Origin: Bacillota bacterium
Lineage (GTDB): Bacteria > Bacillota > Clostridia > Lachnospirales > Lachnospiraceae
DNA: 64,000 nucleotides
NCBI GenBank assembly: GCA_023436065.1
Contig: JAEZKU010000064.1
Location: 34,829 to 98,828 of the forward strand
Direction of reading: 5' to 3'
The notes beneath the pieces are model-generated. The model saw nothing but the letters and a program-made list of their open reading frames with translations. It was not told where the DNA came from and made no database searches. Each line of letters begins with the position of its first letter. Positions within the stretch are counted from its first letter, which is position 1. The position numbers and the translations under genes were made by a program. Of the stretch, positions 33,584-42,706 are shown piece by piece.

Positions 33584-34894
33584 ATGATAGCGATTGATTT
33601 TGAAAAATACAGACAGCTTCTTGATAAATCCTATGAGCAGGAGATCGGCAGAGTAGTAAAGATGGTCGGCTTAACGATAGAAGCATCCGGTCCAAATGCG
33701 AATCTGAATGATGTCTGCTACATAACAGGGGAGAACCAGAAACAGAAAAAAGCAGCTGAAGTAGTCGGCTTTCGTGAAAACAGGATATTGCTGATGCCCT
33801 ATGACGATATGACAGGCGTAGGTATTGGCAGCCTGGTGGAGAATTCCGGAACAGCCTTTCGAGTACCTGTCGGGGAACAGCTTCTTGGAAAAACCTTAGA
33901 TGGGCTGGGATATCCGATGGATGATACCGAGCTGGTCAGTTCTTTATATTACCCTGCAGAAGCGCCACCGCCGGATCCTCTCAAACGTAAGATCATAGAT
34001 GAGGTATTACCACTCGGCGTAAAGGCAGTGGACGGTATGCTGACGGTGGGGAAGGGTCAGAGAATAGGGATCTTTGCAGGCAGCGGTGTTGGTAAAAGTA
34101 CCTTGCTTGGTATGTTTGCCAGGAATACCAAGGCAGATATCAATGTAATAGCATTAATCGGAGAGCGAGGCAGAGAGGTACGTGAATTCATTGAACGTGA
34201 TCTCGGAGAAGAGGGTATTAAGCGCTCAGTCCTGGTAGTTGCCACCTCAGATAAACCGGCGCTGATTCGAAAGAAGGCGGCGAAGACGGCGACAGCAATT
34301 GCGGAGTATTTCAGGGACCAGGGGAAGGATGTTTTGTTGATGATGGACTCCCTGACCCGTTTTTCCATGGCTCAGAGAGAAATCGGATTGGCCTCGGGTG
34401 AGCCTCCTGTATCCAGAGGATATCCGCCCAGTGTTTATTCGGAAATGCCTAAGCTGTTAGAGCGTGCCGGTAATTCGGAGCGCGGTTCTATCACCGGCCT
34501 TTATACAGTGCTTGTAGACGGTGATGATTTTAATGAACCAATCACCGATACGGCAAGAAGTATTCTGGACGGACATATCATGTTATCCAGAAAGCTGGGA
34601 CATAAGAACCACTATCCGGCAATTGATATATTACAGAGTATTTCCCGTTGCATGAGTTCTATTGTGACCAAAGAGCATAAGGAAGCTGCCGGTAAGCTGA
34701 AAAATGTACTTGCTACCTACCAGGATGCGGAGGATCTGATCAATATCGGTGCCTATAAGAGTGGCTCCAATCCTGATATTGATAATGCCATCGCAAAAAT
34801 CAAAGAGGTTAATGCTTTCCTACAGCAGGATGTGAATTCTAAGATAAATTTTGACGATGAAATCGCGATGTTAATGGAGATATTTGATTCATAA
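33584..34894 (+). CDS. fliI: Flagellum-specific export ATPase FliI
   Basis: Hexameric ATPase that energises type III export. Seen: 436 residues; Walker A FAGSGVGKST (about residues 164-173), Walker B DVLLMMDSLTRF, and GEPPVSRGYPPSVYSEMPKL, all standard. Resembles the F1 beta subunit. The stop codon overlaps the fliJ start (TAATG). Confidence 0.96.
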   Translation: MIAIDFEKYRQLLDKSYEQEIGRVVKMVGLTIEASGPNANLNDVCYITGENQKQKKAAEVVGFRENRILLMPYDDMTGVGIGSLVENSGTAFRVPVGEQLLGKTLDGLGYPMDDTELVSSLYYPAEAPPPDPLKRKIIDEVLPLGVKAVDGMLTVGKGQRIGIFAGSGVGKSTLLGMFARNTKADINVIALIGERGREVREFIERDLGEEGIKRSVLVVATSDKPALIRKKAAKTATAIAEYFRDQGKDVLLMMDSLTRFSMAQREIGLASGEPPVSRGYPPSVYSEMPKLLERAGNSERGSITGLYTVLVDGDDFNEPITDTARSILDGHIMLSRKLGHKNHYPAIDILQSISRCMSSIVTKEHKEAAGKLKNVLATYQDAEDLINIGAYKSGSNPDIDNAIAKIKEVNAFLQQDVNSKINFDDEIAMLMEIFDS

Positions 34895-35355
34895 TGAAAA
34901 AATTTCGATATAGCATGGAAAATCTGCTTCAAATCAAAAGAAAGCTGGAAGATCAGGCTAAGATTGCATATGGACTTGCAAGACTGCGTCTGACGAAGGA
35001 AGAGGAAAAACTGGAGCAGCTAAAGCAAAGGAAGGAAGCCTATGATGAGGAGCTTCGAGGGCTTCAGACAGCAAGACTTGATATCTTGAAAATTCGTCAA
35101 TGCAAGCAAGCGATTGACTTGATGAAGGAGAATATCAAACAACAGACGATCGTCGTCAAGAATGCCGCACACAGGCTAGAGGTCTCCAGGATCAGATTGA
35201 ATGATGCCATAGCAGAACGTAAGACACAGGATAGGCTGAAGGAGAAGGCCTTTGAAGAATACATGCTGGAATTTGATGCAGAGGAGCGCAAGGAAGTGGA
35301 TGAGCTGAACAGCTTTCGTTTCGGAGGTGAAGCGCTTTATGAGGAGGACAGGTAA
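34894..35355 (+). CDS. fliJ: Flagellar export chaperone FliJ
   Basis: Coiled-coil stalk of the export ATPase. Seen: 153 residues, almost wholly heptad-patterned, rich in Lys/Glu/Leu/Arg; begins MKKFRYSMENLLQIKRKLEDQ, a typical FliJ opening. One-base overlaps with fliI before and the next gene after indicate translational coupling. Sequence conservation in the family is low, so the call leans on context. Confidence 0.87.
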   Translation: MKKFRYSMENLLQIKRKLEDQAKIAYGLARLRLTKEEEKLEQLKQRKEAYDEELRGLQTARLDILKIRQCKQAIDLMKENIKQQTIVVKNAAHRLEVSRIRLNDAIAERKTQDRLKEKAFEEYMLEFDAEERKEVDELNSFRFGGEALYEEDR

Positions 35356-36119
35356 TGGCTAAGAAGGATAAAGCCGGTGATAGCGAAAGGAAGGAAGGCA
35401 GTAAAGTCCTGACGATATTGATCTCTTTACTGATCGTTGTCATATGGATTGCCATATTTTCGATATTAATCAAGCTGGATATCGGGGGATTCGGATCCGG
35501 AGTATTAAGACCGATTCTGAAGGATGTACCGTTGATCAACAGAATCCTTCCGGAGGTGGGAGATGCCCAGATAGCTGAGGAGAACAATTATGAGTATAAG
35601 AACCTGGAGGAAGCTGTAGCAAGAATAAATGAGCTGGAACAGATGATTGCGGACATGAACCAGTCCGGAAGAGATGACAGCGATCAGGTGGCAGAGCTGC
35701 AGGCCGAGGTGGAGAGGCTCAAGACCTTTGAGGATAATCAGGTAGCCTTCGAGGACAGAGTGAAGGAATTTGAAAAAAACGTTGTTTTTAACGATGCAGC
35801 ACCTGATATCGAAGAGTATAAAAAATACTATGAGCAGATTAACCCCACCAATGCAGAAAATATTTACAGACAGGTAATCGAACAGCTTCAATATTCGGAT
35901 GCCATCAAGGAAAAAGCAGAGATCTACAGAAACATGGATCCTGACGCTGCAGCAGAGATTTTGGCGACCATGACGGCGGACGTAGAGTCCGTGGCGGAAA
36001 TACTTCTTAGTATGAGGCCAAGAGAAAGTGCAGCAATCCTAGCCGAGATGGATAATGTCGTAGCAGCAAAGATTACAAAGAAAATGCTCGACATGGATGA
36101 AGCGAAGCTCGCAAATTAG
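35355..36119 (+). CDS. MotE-like flagellar protein with MgtE N-terminal-type domain
   Basis: Seen: 254 residues; a basic N-terminus; one membrane segment (about 17-39); a coiled coil (about 78-130); and a C-terminal region of repeated helical motifs, MDPDAAAEILATM and MRPRESAAILAEM, like the MgtE intracellular N domain. Known: such proteins sit between fliJ and fliK in many Gram-positives (YlxF/MotE) and are thought to help stator or export assembly. The exact role here is not shown by sequence. Coupled to fliJ by a one-base overlap. Confidence 0.82.
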   Translation: MAKKDKAGDSERKEGSKVLTILISLLIVVIWIAIFSILIKLDIGGFGSGVLRPILKDVPLINRILPEVGDAQIAEENNYEYKNLEEAVARINELEQMIADMNQSGRDDSDQVAELQAEVERLKTFEDNQVAFEDRVKEFEKNVVFNDAAPDIEEYKKYYEQINPTNAENIYRQVIEQLQYSDAIKEKAEIYRNMDPDAAAEILATMTADVESVAEILLSMRPRESAAILAEMDNVVAAKITKKMLDMDEAKLAN

Positions 36120-36183
36120 ATTACATTCAGGAGAAAATCTCCTGTTGTAATAAATATCATTAAGTGGAAGGAGGAATAACTGT

Positions 36184-37617
36184 ATGATGACGCAGAGCGT
36201 TATGACGCAGGCAGTCAATCTGCTTGGCAACGCGTCTGGAAGCGTCACTTCAAAGGGAAAGCAGAAAGCAAATGGTTTTGACTTTATCATTGATCAGAGT
36301 CTGAAGGCAAATCAGAATATGACGGATGCTTCAGATGTGCAAAAGACAAGTACGCAGACCCAAAAAAAAGAGAATAGTAAGAGTGACGCAGTAGCCGACG
36401 ACAGCCAGATGACACCAAAGACCGATAAAGCACAGGACACAAAGACTGCTGCGCAGACACAGGATGTGGCGGACACAGGAAATACTTTGAAAGAAGCGGC
36501 AAAACCGGAAGATACGGCAGATATCAGCACTGATCCGGTGACCATGGAAAAAATAGCCGCCATGCTTGCAGCAGTAAAAGAAACAGTACTTGACTTACTG
36601 AACTTAACTTCGGAGGAACTGGAGCAGCTGTTAGCCAATCAGGGCTTGGAGCTTTCTGACCTACTTCAACCGGAGAATTTACAGCAGCTGGTGCTGGCTA
36701 ACGCCGGACAGAACAACCTGTTATCCGTACTGACGGATGAGAACCTGGCCAACACAATGAAGCAATTATTACAGGCGGTCGAGGATATTAAGAATAATTC
36801 CGGACTCGATATTAGTATGGAACAGGTGAAGAGTATTCTGGACAGCATCAAGCAACGGTCAGAAGTGGAAGGGACATCCGAGGAAGCTGTTAAGACAACA
36901 GGGCAGAGAGAAGCTTTACAACAATCTGAGACAATGAATAAGCCCACATCCGATGAGAAAGAGGTTACGGATACTGAAGGAGGGCACAAGGATATTCAGG
37001 TTGAGGTAACGAAGGTAACAGACAGGGAAGATAGTTCATCACAATCAGATCTGACCCATGACGAAAACAGTCAGCAAGCTTTAGAACAGCAGTATGAGGT
37101 ATTCCTGAATAATCTGGCCAATGCGAATACGACCACCCAGGTTCAGTTTGAGAACAATGCCGTAAGATTCACAGAGATCCGTGAGATAGCCAATCAGATT
37201 ATTGAACGTATCAGAGTGACGATCCGTCCGGAGCAGACATCCATGGAGCTACAGCTTAATCCGGAGCATTTGGGAAAGGTCAGCTTATCCGTGCAATCGA
37301 AGAATGGTGTCATGACAGCACAGTTTGTGGTGCAGAATGAAATCAGTAAGGAAGCGATAGAAAGTCAGCTCCATACCTTACGTGAGACCCTGAACCAACA
37401 GGGCATCAAGGTGGAATCAATCGATGTAACGGTAGCTTCTTACACCTTTGAACAGAATCAAAATGGACAGGCAGATACCCGGGAAGAAGGGAAAAAGAAT
37501 TCTGCTAACCGTATCACCCTGGAAGATGCAATGAATATGACGGAAGATACAGTAGCAGCAGAGGAACCTTCTGAAGCTTCAGATATCCTGGGAAATACCA
37601 TAGACTACACAGCATAA
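36184..37617 (+). CDS. fliK: Flagellar hook-length control protein FliK
   Basis: Molecular ruler and export-specificity switch. Seen: 477 residues; a low-complexity Ser/Thr/Asp/Lys-rich N-terminal part (about 35-120) and a second acidic stretch (about 225-300); then the conserved C-terminal hook-length domain with RPEQTSMELQLNPEHLGKV (about 340-430). ATG start behind GGAGG. Long disordered N-terminal half is usual for this family. Confidence 0.9.
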   Translation: MMTQSVMTQAVNLLGNASGSVTSKGKQKANGFDFIIDQSLKANQNMTDASDVQKTSTQTQKKENSKSDAVADDSQMTPKTDKAQDTKTAAQTQDVADTGNTLKEAAKPEDTADISTDPVTMEKIAAMLAAVKETVLDLLNLTSEELEQLLANQGLELSDLLQPENLQQLVLANAGQNNLLSVLTDENLANTMKQLLQAVEDIKNNSGLDISMEQVKSILDSIKQRSEVEGTSEEAVKTTGQREALQQSETMNKPTSDEKEVTDTEGGHKDIQVEVTKVTDREDSSSQSDLTHDENSQQALEQQYEVFLNNLANANTTTQVQFENNAVRFTEIREIANQIIERIRVTIRPEQTSMELQLNPEHLGKVSLSVQSKNGVMTAQFVVQNEISKEAIESQLHTLRETLNQQGIKVESIDVTVASYTFEQNQNGQADTREEGKKNSANRITLEDAMNMTEDTVAAEEPSEASDILGNTIDYTA

Positions 37618-37642
37618 GGCGGTCTAGGAAAGGAGTAAAGAA

Positions 37643-38437
37643 ATGAGTGATTTAGTTCAGGCTGTAAAGGACGGCAAGGTTGCAGAAACAACAAAAACAA
37701 CCGACAAAACAAAAAAATCTTCAAACAATGAACTTGGTAAGGATGCCTTCCTGGAGCTGCTTGTAACACAGATGAAATACCAGGACCCGCTTAATCCGAA
37801 TACTGATACGGAGTATATAGCCCAGCTGGCAACCTTCTCACAGTTGGAACAGCTGCAGAATCTCGGTTCTACCACTTCCAATTCACAGGCCTTCGGTCTG
37901 GTTGGTAAGACAGTAATGCTGAAGACAGAGAATTCTACAGGGAATACTACCTATGTTACCGGCAGGGTTGATTATGTTACAATGTCAGGAAGCAGTACAC
38001 AGTTATCAGTGAATGGAAAGCTTTATTCCTCCGATCAGCTGGATACAGTACTCAGTGACAGCTATGTGACAGAGCAAAATCTTCCGAAGGTACCGTCGGA
38101 TACAAAATTATCCTATGATGCTAAAAACCCGAAGGATTTAAGCTTCACGGTAGATCTTGGTTCTGAGGATACAGTGGCGACACAGGTTGCGGTGGCAATC
38201 GGAGAATCAGTCATTGACTCAAGTAAGATTAAGCTGGTAGGAAATAAGGTAACGATTGATAAATCAGCTTTTAACGGGTTGATTAATGGTAATTACAAGC
38301 TGGTCATTGGCTTTAACGACTCCAATTTAACCACAGTGAAGGACAAAGTAACCCTTGTGGTAGCGAACTCGGATGTCAAAGCAACAACAGGAACGACAAA
38401 TACAGATACTTCAAAGGATAAGACAGCTGCAGATTAG
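37643..38437 (+). CDS. flgD: Flagellar hook assembly protein FlgD
   Basis: Hook cap that places hook subunits. Seen: 264 residues; LGKDAFLELLVTQMKYQDPLNP near residue 35, the FlgD signature; YIAQLATFSQLEQLQNL; and a C-terminal Ig-like/FLG-domain rich in Thr/Val. ATG start behind AAAGGAG. Sits between fliK and the TIGR02530-type gene, the normal order. Confidence 0.94.
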   Translation: MSDLVQAVKDGKVAETTKTTDKTKKSSNNELGKDAFLELLVTQMKYQDPLNPNTDTEYIAQLATFSQLEQLQNLGSTTSNSQAFGLVGKTVMLKTENSTGNTTYVTGRVDYVTMSGSSTQLSVNGKLYSSDQLDTVLSDSYVTEQNLPKVPSDTKLSYDAKNPKDLSFTVDLGSEDTVATQVAVAIGESVIDSSKIKLVGNKVTIDKSAFNGLINGNYKLVIGFNDSNLTTVKDKVTLVVANSDVKATTGTTNTDTSKDKTAAD

Positions 38438-38484
38438 TTTTTAAGATGGCAGCAATGAAATTATGATTAAGGAAGGTGATACAT

Positions 38485-38880
38485 ATGAACATTCCGGTTA
38501 ATCAATTTCCTTCCATTGAACAGATGACGCAGCAGCTGAATGCAGCGAAGAACATTACAGGTAATGTCAAGCCGCAGGGCAGTACGCCATTTAGTGAAAT
38601 ATTAAAAAGTAAGCAGGCTGTATCGGAAAGCAATGAATTAAAGTTTTCAAAGCACGCGAATGAGCGTTTGGCAAGCAGAAATATTGACCTGACGGACGAA
38701 CAGCTCTCAAGATTGGAAAACGGTGCGAAGAAAGCAAGTGAGAAGGGAATTAATGAATCCCTGGTGATGGTAGATGATCTGGCCTTTATCGTTAATATCA
38801 AGAATAATACGGTAATTACCGCAGTGAATGACGGTGAAGACAGAGTGTTTACAAATATTGATGGTGCTGTAATCATGTAA
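38485..38880 (+). CDS. Small flagellar operon protein (TIGR02530 type)
   Basis: Seen: 131 residues; the conserved core LKFSKHANERLASRNIDLTD followed by a helix-rich segment and VMVDDLAFIVNIKNNTVITAV. Known: this family occurs only in flagellar operons next to flgD/flgE; function unclear, possibly hook assembly. The start is the ATG at 38485 behind AAGGTG; a GTG nine bases upstream is less likely. Confidence 0.85.
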   Translation: MNIPVNQFPSIEQMTQQLNAAKNITGNVKPQGSTPFSEILKSKQAVSESNELKFSKHANERLASRNIDLTDEQLSRLENGAKKASEKGINESLVMVDDLAFIVNIKNNTVITAVNDGEDRVFTNIDGAVIM

Positions 38881-38965
38881 TAAGCCGGACCTTACGGAGG
38901 CTTAAGTATCCATGACTGACTGATTGGATACAGATGATATAAGCAGAAATTGGAGGTCAAAAGTT

Positions 38966-40405
38966 ATGATGAGATCATTATTCTCTGGCGTATCAGGCTT
39001 AAAGGTACACCAGACAAAGATGGACGTAATAGGTAATAATATTTCAAATGTTAATACAGTCGGTTTTAAGTCAAGTACAGTTACCTTTGCCGATGTATTT
39101 TATCAAACAACACAAAACGCTTCCGGACCCAATAACGCGACCGGAACATCAGGACGTAATGCGATGCAGATTGGTCTTGGATCGAATGTTGCATCGATTA
39201 CATCGTCGATCACAACCTCCGGTGCTTCTCAAAGAACGGACAATCCCTTTGATATTATGATTGAGGGTGACAGTTTCTTTATTGTGAACAAAGGAGGAAC
39301 AAATTATTTTACAAAGTCGGGTTCCTTTAATATTGATGCAGGCGGAACCTTGTGTACCCCTTCCGGAGCATCCGTGATGGGCTGGCAGGTGGATCCGAAC
39401 GATGTAACTAAGACAGTGGCTGATAAGGTTTCACCCCTGACCATCATGTCACCGGATAATTTGTATGCGGAGCCTGAGGCTACGACCGCCTGCTATATCT
39501 CCGGTAATATTGACAGTATGGACACCCAGTTGGATTCTGATACCGGTAAGATGGTGAATTTAACCTTCTACGACAGTCTGGGACACGGCTATACCGCTGA
39601 TATGATAATTAAGCGTCCCGAGGATGCAGATGGGACGAATAACTTCGGAGTTCAGATACTCGATATCAAGGACGAGACAGGTCTTTCCATCTTTGCTAAG
39701 GCGAATAAGGAGGACGATGGGACGATTACCTATACGACAAGTGATATTGTCACCGGTATCTCCTTAAACGAATCATCAGGTACGGTTAATCTGGATGATA
39801 AGACCGGTAAAGTAAACTTATCCATGGATGCCATTCCGCTAACCTTTAATGCTGCAACAGGTGCATTTACGGGAATCGGAGAAGAGAATGCGACGACCGC
39901 TACACTGACAATCACAGCGGAGAATGGTCCTTTTAAGGCAATTTCAATCGATTTCTCCAAGATAACCATGTATTCCTCCAGTGGTTCCTCCTCTTTGGAG
40001 GCAACCAGAGGAGATCTGACCGGTAATGGTGCGGGTAAACAGGTCGGCAATATGACCGGAGTAAGTATAGACGCTTCCGGTAAGATATACGGTAAATATG
40101 ATAACGGTGACAGTCGGTTACTTGGGCAGATTGCTGTTGCAAGCTTTGCTAATCCTGCCGGACTGGAAGCAGTCGGCAACAGTATGTATGCAGCAACACA
40201 GAACTCAGGTGATTTTGATGGAATAGGACAGGATCCGACGCAGGGAGGCGGCAGTTTAACGACAGGTGTTCTCGAGATGTCTAATGTCGACTTATCCCAG
40301 CAGTTTACGGATATGATAACGACTCAAAGAGGTTTCCAGGCAAATTCGCGTATCATAACAACATCTGACACCTTGTTGGAAGAACTGATCAATCTGAAGA
40401 GATAA
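38966..40405 (+). CDS. flgE: Flagellar hook protein FlgE
   Basis: Structural subunit of the hook, exported by the type III gate. Seen: 479 residues; N-terminal MRSLFSGVSGLKVHQTKMD and NNISNVNTVGFKSS; a central variable Thr/Ser/Asp-rich region; and a C-terminal NVDLSQQFTDMITTQRGFQANSR. The start is ATG 38966 (a second ATG follows at once) behind GGAGG. A strong hairpin terminator lies about 65 bases downstream. Confidence 0.95.
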   Translation: MMRSLFSGVSGLKVHQTKMDVIGNNISNVNTVGFKSSTVTFADVFYQTTQNASGPNNATGTSGRNAMQIGLGSNVASITSSITTSGASQRTDNPFDIMIEGDSFFIVNKGGTNYFTKSGSFNIDAGGTLCTPSGASVMGWQVDPNDVTKTVADKVSPLTIMSPDNLYAEPEATTACYISGNIDSMDTQLDSDTGKMVNLTFYDSLGHGYTADMIIKRPEDADGTNNFGVQILDIKDETGLSIFAKANKEDDGTITYTTSDIVTGISLNESSGTVNLDDKTGKVNLSMDAIPLTFNAATGAFTGIGEENATTATLTITAENGPFKAISIDFSKITMYSSSGSSSLEATRGDLTGNGAGKQVGNMTGVSIDASGKIYGKYDNGDSRLLGQIAVASFANPAGLEAVGNSMYAATQNSGDFDGIGQDPTQGGGSLTTGVLEMSNVDLSQQFTDMITTQRGFQANSRIITTSDTLLEELINLKR

Positions 40406-40471
40406 TACAGGGCTGATGTATGAAGCTAATTGATCACATTTCATGAGGGAATGCCATATATCAGAAATGAT

Positions 40472-40499
40472 GGGTGGCAGGTAATACTGCCACCCTTTT
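40472..40499 (+). terminator. Intrinsic terminator inside the flagellar gene run
   Basis: Seen: GGGTGGCAG, loop GTAATA, CTGCCACCC, then TTTTC. GC-rich 9-bp perfect stem. It would end or attenuate transcription after flgE. Confidence 0.75.
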
Positions 40500-40510
40500 C
40501 ATAATTCATG

Positions 40511-40540
40511 TTGAATGAAATTATGGTATGCTGATATTCA
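40511..40540 (+). promoter_or_regulatory. Candidate promoter for the flbD-motA sub-operon
   Basis: Seen: TTGAAT (40511-40516), 18 bases, TATTCA (40535-40540) preceded by TG as an extended -10. Located right after the terminator and 55 bases before flbD. Confidence 0.38.
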
Positions 40541-40562
40541 ATTTCACGATGGAAAGCGGTAA

Positions 40563-40584
40563 TTGTCCTTTACGTAAAGGACAA
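40563..40584. repeat. Perfect 22-bp palindrome at the flbD ribosome site
   Basis: Seen: an exact palindrome centred on ACGT (40572-40575 region), with arms TTGTCCTTT and AAAGGACAA. Its last bases run directly into AAAGGAGGAG, the flbD Shine-Dalgarno. It could be a dimeric repressor site or an mRNA hairpin next to the ribosome site. Confidence 0.65.
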
Positions 40585-40594
40585 AAGGAGGAGA

Positions 40595-40789
40595 ATGATG
40601 ATTGAGGTAACCAGATTGAATGACACAAAACTGATAGTTAACGCAGAATTGATCGAGAAGGTTGAAGAATCCCCTGATACTATAATTACGCTGACCTCAG
40701 GAAGCAAGATCATTGTAAAAGAAAGCAGGCAGGAAGTCAGAAATCTTGTAATAGCATATAAAAAAGAGATATTTGGTGGTAATGTTTGA
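40595..40789 (+). CDS. flbD: FlbD-family flagellar protein
   Basis: Seen: 64 residues; IEVTRLNDTKLIVNAELIEKVEESPDTIITLTSGSK, the whole family pattern. Known: small protein found between flgE and motA/fliL in Gram-positives (YlzI/FlbD); recent work links related proteins (SwrD) to motor torque, so a stator-support role fits its place before motA. ATG start behind GGAGGAG; two ATGs are adjacent. Confidence 0.9.
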   Translation: MMIEVTRLNDTKLIVNAELIEKVEESPDTIITLTSGSKIIVKESRQEVRNLVIAYKKEIFGGNV

Positions 40790-40844
40790 TGGTACTATGG
40801 TATAAAAGAGGATAGATAAAATACAAGGATGGAAGGTGGCTATT

Positions 40845-41645
40845 TTGGATTTAGCGTCTTTATTAGGATTAGTATTATGCTTTGTGGTGGTTATATACGG
40901 TATTTTGGTTGGTCAGCCAAGCTGGACAGTATTAATAAACTTTTTTGATGTCCCGTCCATATTTATTACAATCGGTGGAGGATTATGCTGCGTACTTGCA
41001 ATGTCCCCCAGTCCCAAAGGATTTTTAGAGAATCTGGCAAGCTTTAAACTGGCTTTAAAAGCATTACCGTCCAATGAAGAGGAAACCATTAAGACGATCA
41101 TCAGTTTATCCAATATAGCACGTAAAGAGGGATTATTAGCATTGGAAGAGGCTGCCAACGGAATTGATGATGAGTTCCTGAAGAAGGGGGTTCTCTTGAT
41201 CGTTGACGGAACCGATCCTGAACTGGTACGCAGCATTATGGAAACAGAACTGAATTGTATCGAGGCAAGACATGCTGAAAAATTCACCTTCTGGGATTCC
41301 TTTGCTGCTATGGGCCCGGCATGGGGTATGATCGGTACCCTGATCGGTCTGATCAATATGCTTAAGAAGATGGACGATGCAAAAGCGATTGGTCCCAATA
41401 TGGCAGTTGCCCTGGTTACTACCTTCTATGGCTCCATGATTGCCAACTGGATCGCTATCCCTGTATCTACCAAGCTGAAGGCTAATAATACAAAGGAAAT
41501 CATGATCAAAGAGGTTATGGTGGAAGGTCTTTTGTCCATACAAGCCGGTGAGAATCCAAGAGTTATCGAAGAGAAACTGAAGTCGTTCCTATCTCCGGTG
41601 AGAAGGGCTGCCATGGCTGAAGAAAGCGGTGAAAACGTTGGCTAG
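40845..41645 (+). CDS. motA: Flagellar motor stator protein MotA
   Basis: Stator channel subunit. Seen: 266 residues; four hydrophobic segments (two near the N-terminus, two around 145-205); cytoplasmic loop with charged residues; conserved AAMGPAWGMIGTLIGLINML with the functional proline. The start is most likely TTG at 40845, giving the family-typical MDLASLLGL behind GGAAGGTGG; GTG at 40836 is the alternative. motB overlaps its end by 8 bases. Confidence 0.93.
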   Translation: MDLASLLGLVLCFVVVIYGILVGQPSWTVLINFFDVPSIFITIGGGLCCVLAMSPSPKGFLENLASFKLALKALPSNEEETIKTIISLSNIARKEGLLALEEAANGIDDEFLKKGVLLIVDGTDPELVRSIMETELNCIEARHAEKFTFWDSFAAMGPAWGMIGTLIGLINMLKKMDDAKAIGPNMAVALVTTFYGSMIANWIAIPVSTKLKANNTKEIMIKEVMVEGLLSIQAGENPRVIEEKLKSFLSPVRRAAMAEESGENVG

Positions 41646-42678
41646 AAAAAAGCGTGAGGAAGGCGGAGGGAATAATGCCCCCTGGCTAAATACCTTTGCC
41701 GATTTGATGAATTTGTTGCTATGCTTCTTTGTATTGTTATTTGCCATGTCCGATGTGAACGAAGAAAAGTTTGACCAGATTTCAATATCCATGGCTAATT
41801 CCATAGGCATATTTGATGCAGGAGGAGCTTCTGTAGGCACGGGAAATCTGATTTCCTCCGGAATGACCCAGATGAATGAGCTGGACAAGTTTTATACCAA
41901 TATGGGTAAAGCCAGCAAGCAGACCGGAAAGGATGTTCAGGCTGAGGAGAATAATTCAACGAAGGAAGAGACCAATCTTTCGAATGAAGGCAGCGAAGCT
42001 TTGAATGGTGAGGAAGGCATCAAGGATGATCGGGGAAATGCCGGCATACAGGATAATCAGAAAAACGAAAACCTGCAAGATTCCAACAGCAGTCAGGGAT
42101 CGGAAGGGTCACAGGATGGAAAAGGAAGCGCCGGTTCCCAGGATAAGGCCGGTTCAGGTGATGCAAAGCTTGCAGAAGCGATGAACACGATTGAAGAGAA
42201 GAAGCAGGAAGTATCTGCAGGTATGTATGATCAGGTATCGGAGCTGACGGAGAAATATAGTATTGGAGATTATGTGGAGCTAAGCATAGATCCTGAATAT
42301 CAATATGTAGAACTGACACTGAAGGGATCGATCTTGTATGATTCAGGAGATGCAGAGCTTAAGGATACTTCTCTTCCGATTCTTGCAAGCATCGGAGATA
42401 TTCTTAAGGTATTTGAAGGTTATACGGTAGAAATTACCGGTCATACTGATAATGTACCTATGGGCGGCTCAAAATATAAAGATAATAACTGGTTATCCTC
42501 AGCCAGAGCTCTCAATGCCGCTGACTATCTGATAAAGAAATGCAAGCTGGATCCTGCTTTTATCAAATATTCCGGAAGAGGGGAATATGAACCAATTGCC
42601 AGCAATGCGACTGCAGAGGGCAGAGCGAAGAACAGAAGAATCGAAATTAAGATATTTAATGAATACAGCGCTAATTGA
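41638..42678 (+). CDS. motB: Flagellar motor stator protein MotB with long low-complexity linker
   Basis: Peptidoglycan-anchored stator subunit. Seen: 346 residues; membrane segment with the ion-binding Asp22 in FADLMNLLLCFFVLLFAM; a hydrophilic linker of about 80 residues (about 85-160) made nearly only of Gly, Ser, Asn, Asp, Glu, Gln and Lys with SQGSEGSQDGKG-like steps; and an OmpA-like domain with TGHTDNVPMGGSKYKDNNWLSS region. TTG at 41638 gives the usual MARKK start and overlaps the motA stop; GTG at 41629 is possible. Confidence 0.93.
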   Translation: MARKKREEGGGNNAPWLNTFADLMNLLLCFFVLLFAMSDVNEEKFDQISISMANSIGIFDAGGASVGTGNLISSGMTQMNELDKFYTNMGKASKQTGKDVQAEENNSTKEETNLSNEGSEALNGEEGIKDDRGNAGIQDNQKNENLQDSNSSQGSEGSQDGKGSAGSQDKAGSGDAKLAEAMNTIEEKKQEVSAGMYDQVSELTEKYSIGDYVELSIDPEYQYVELTLKGSILYDSGDAELKDTSLPILASIGDILKVFEGYTVEITGHTDNVPMGGSKYKDNNWLSSARALNAADYLIKKCKLDPAFIKYSGRGEYEPIASNATAEGRAKNRRIEIKIFNEYSAN

Positions 42679-42706
42679 CGAAAGCGAAGCATAAGGGGGA
42701 CTCCGA

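Noticed and set aside
40913..41398. Minus-strand frame of 161 codons opposite motA
   Set aside because: Antisense shadow of motA; no ribosome site and no family resemblance.
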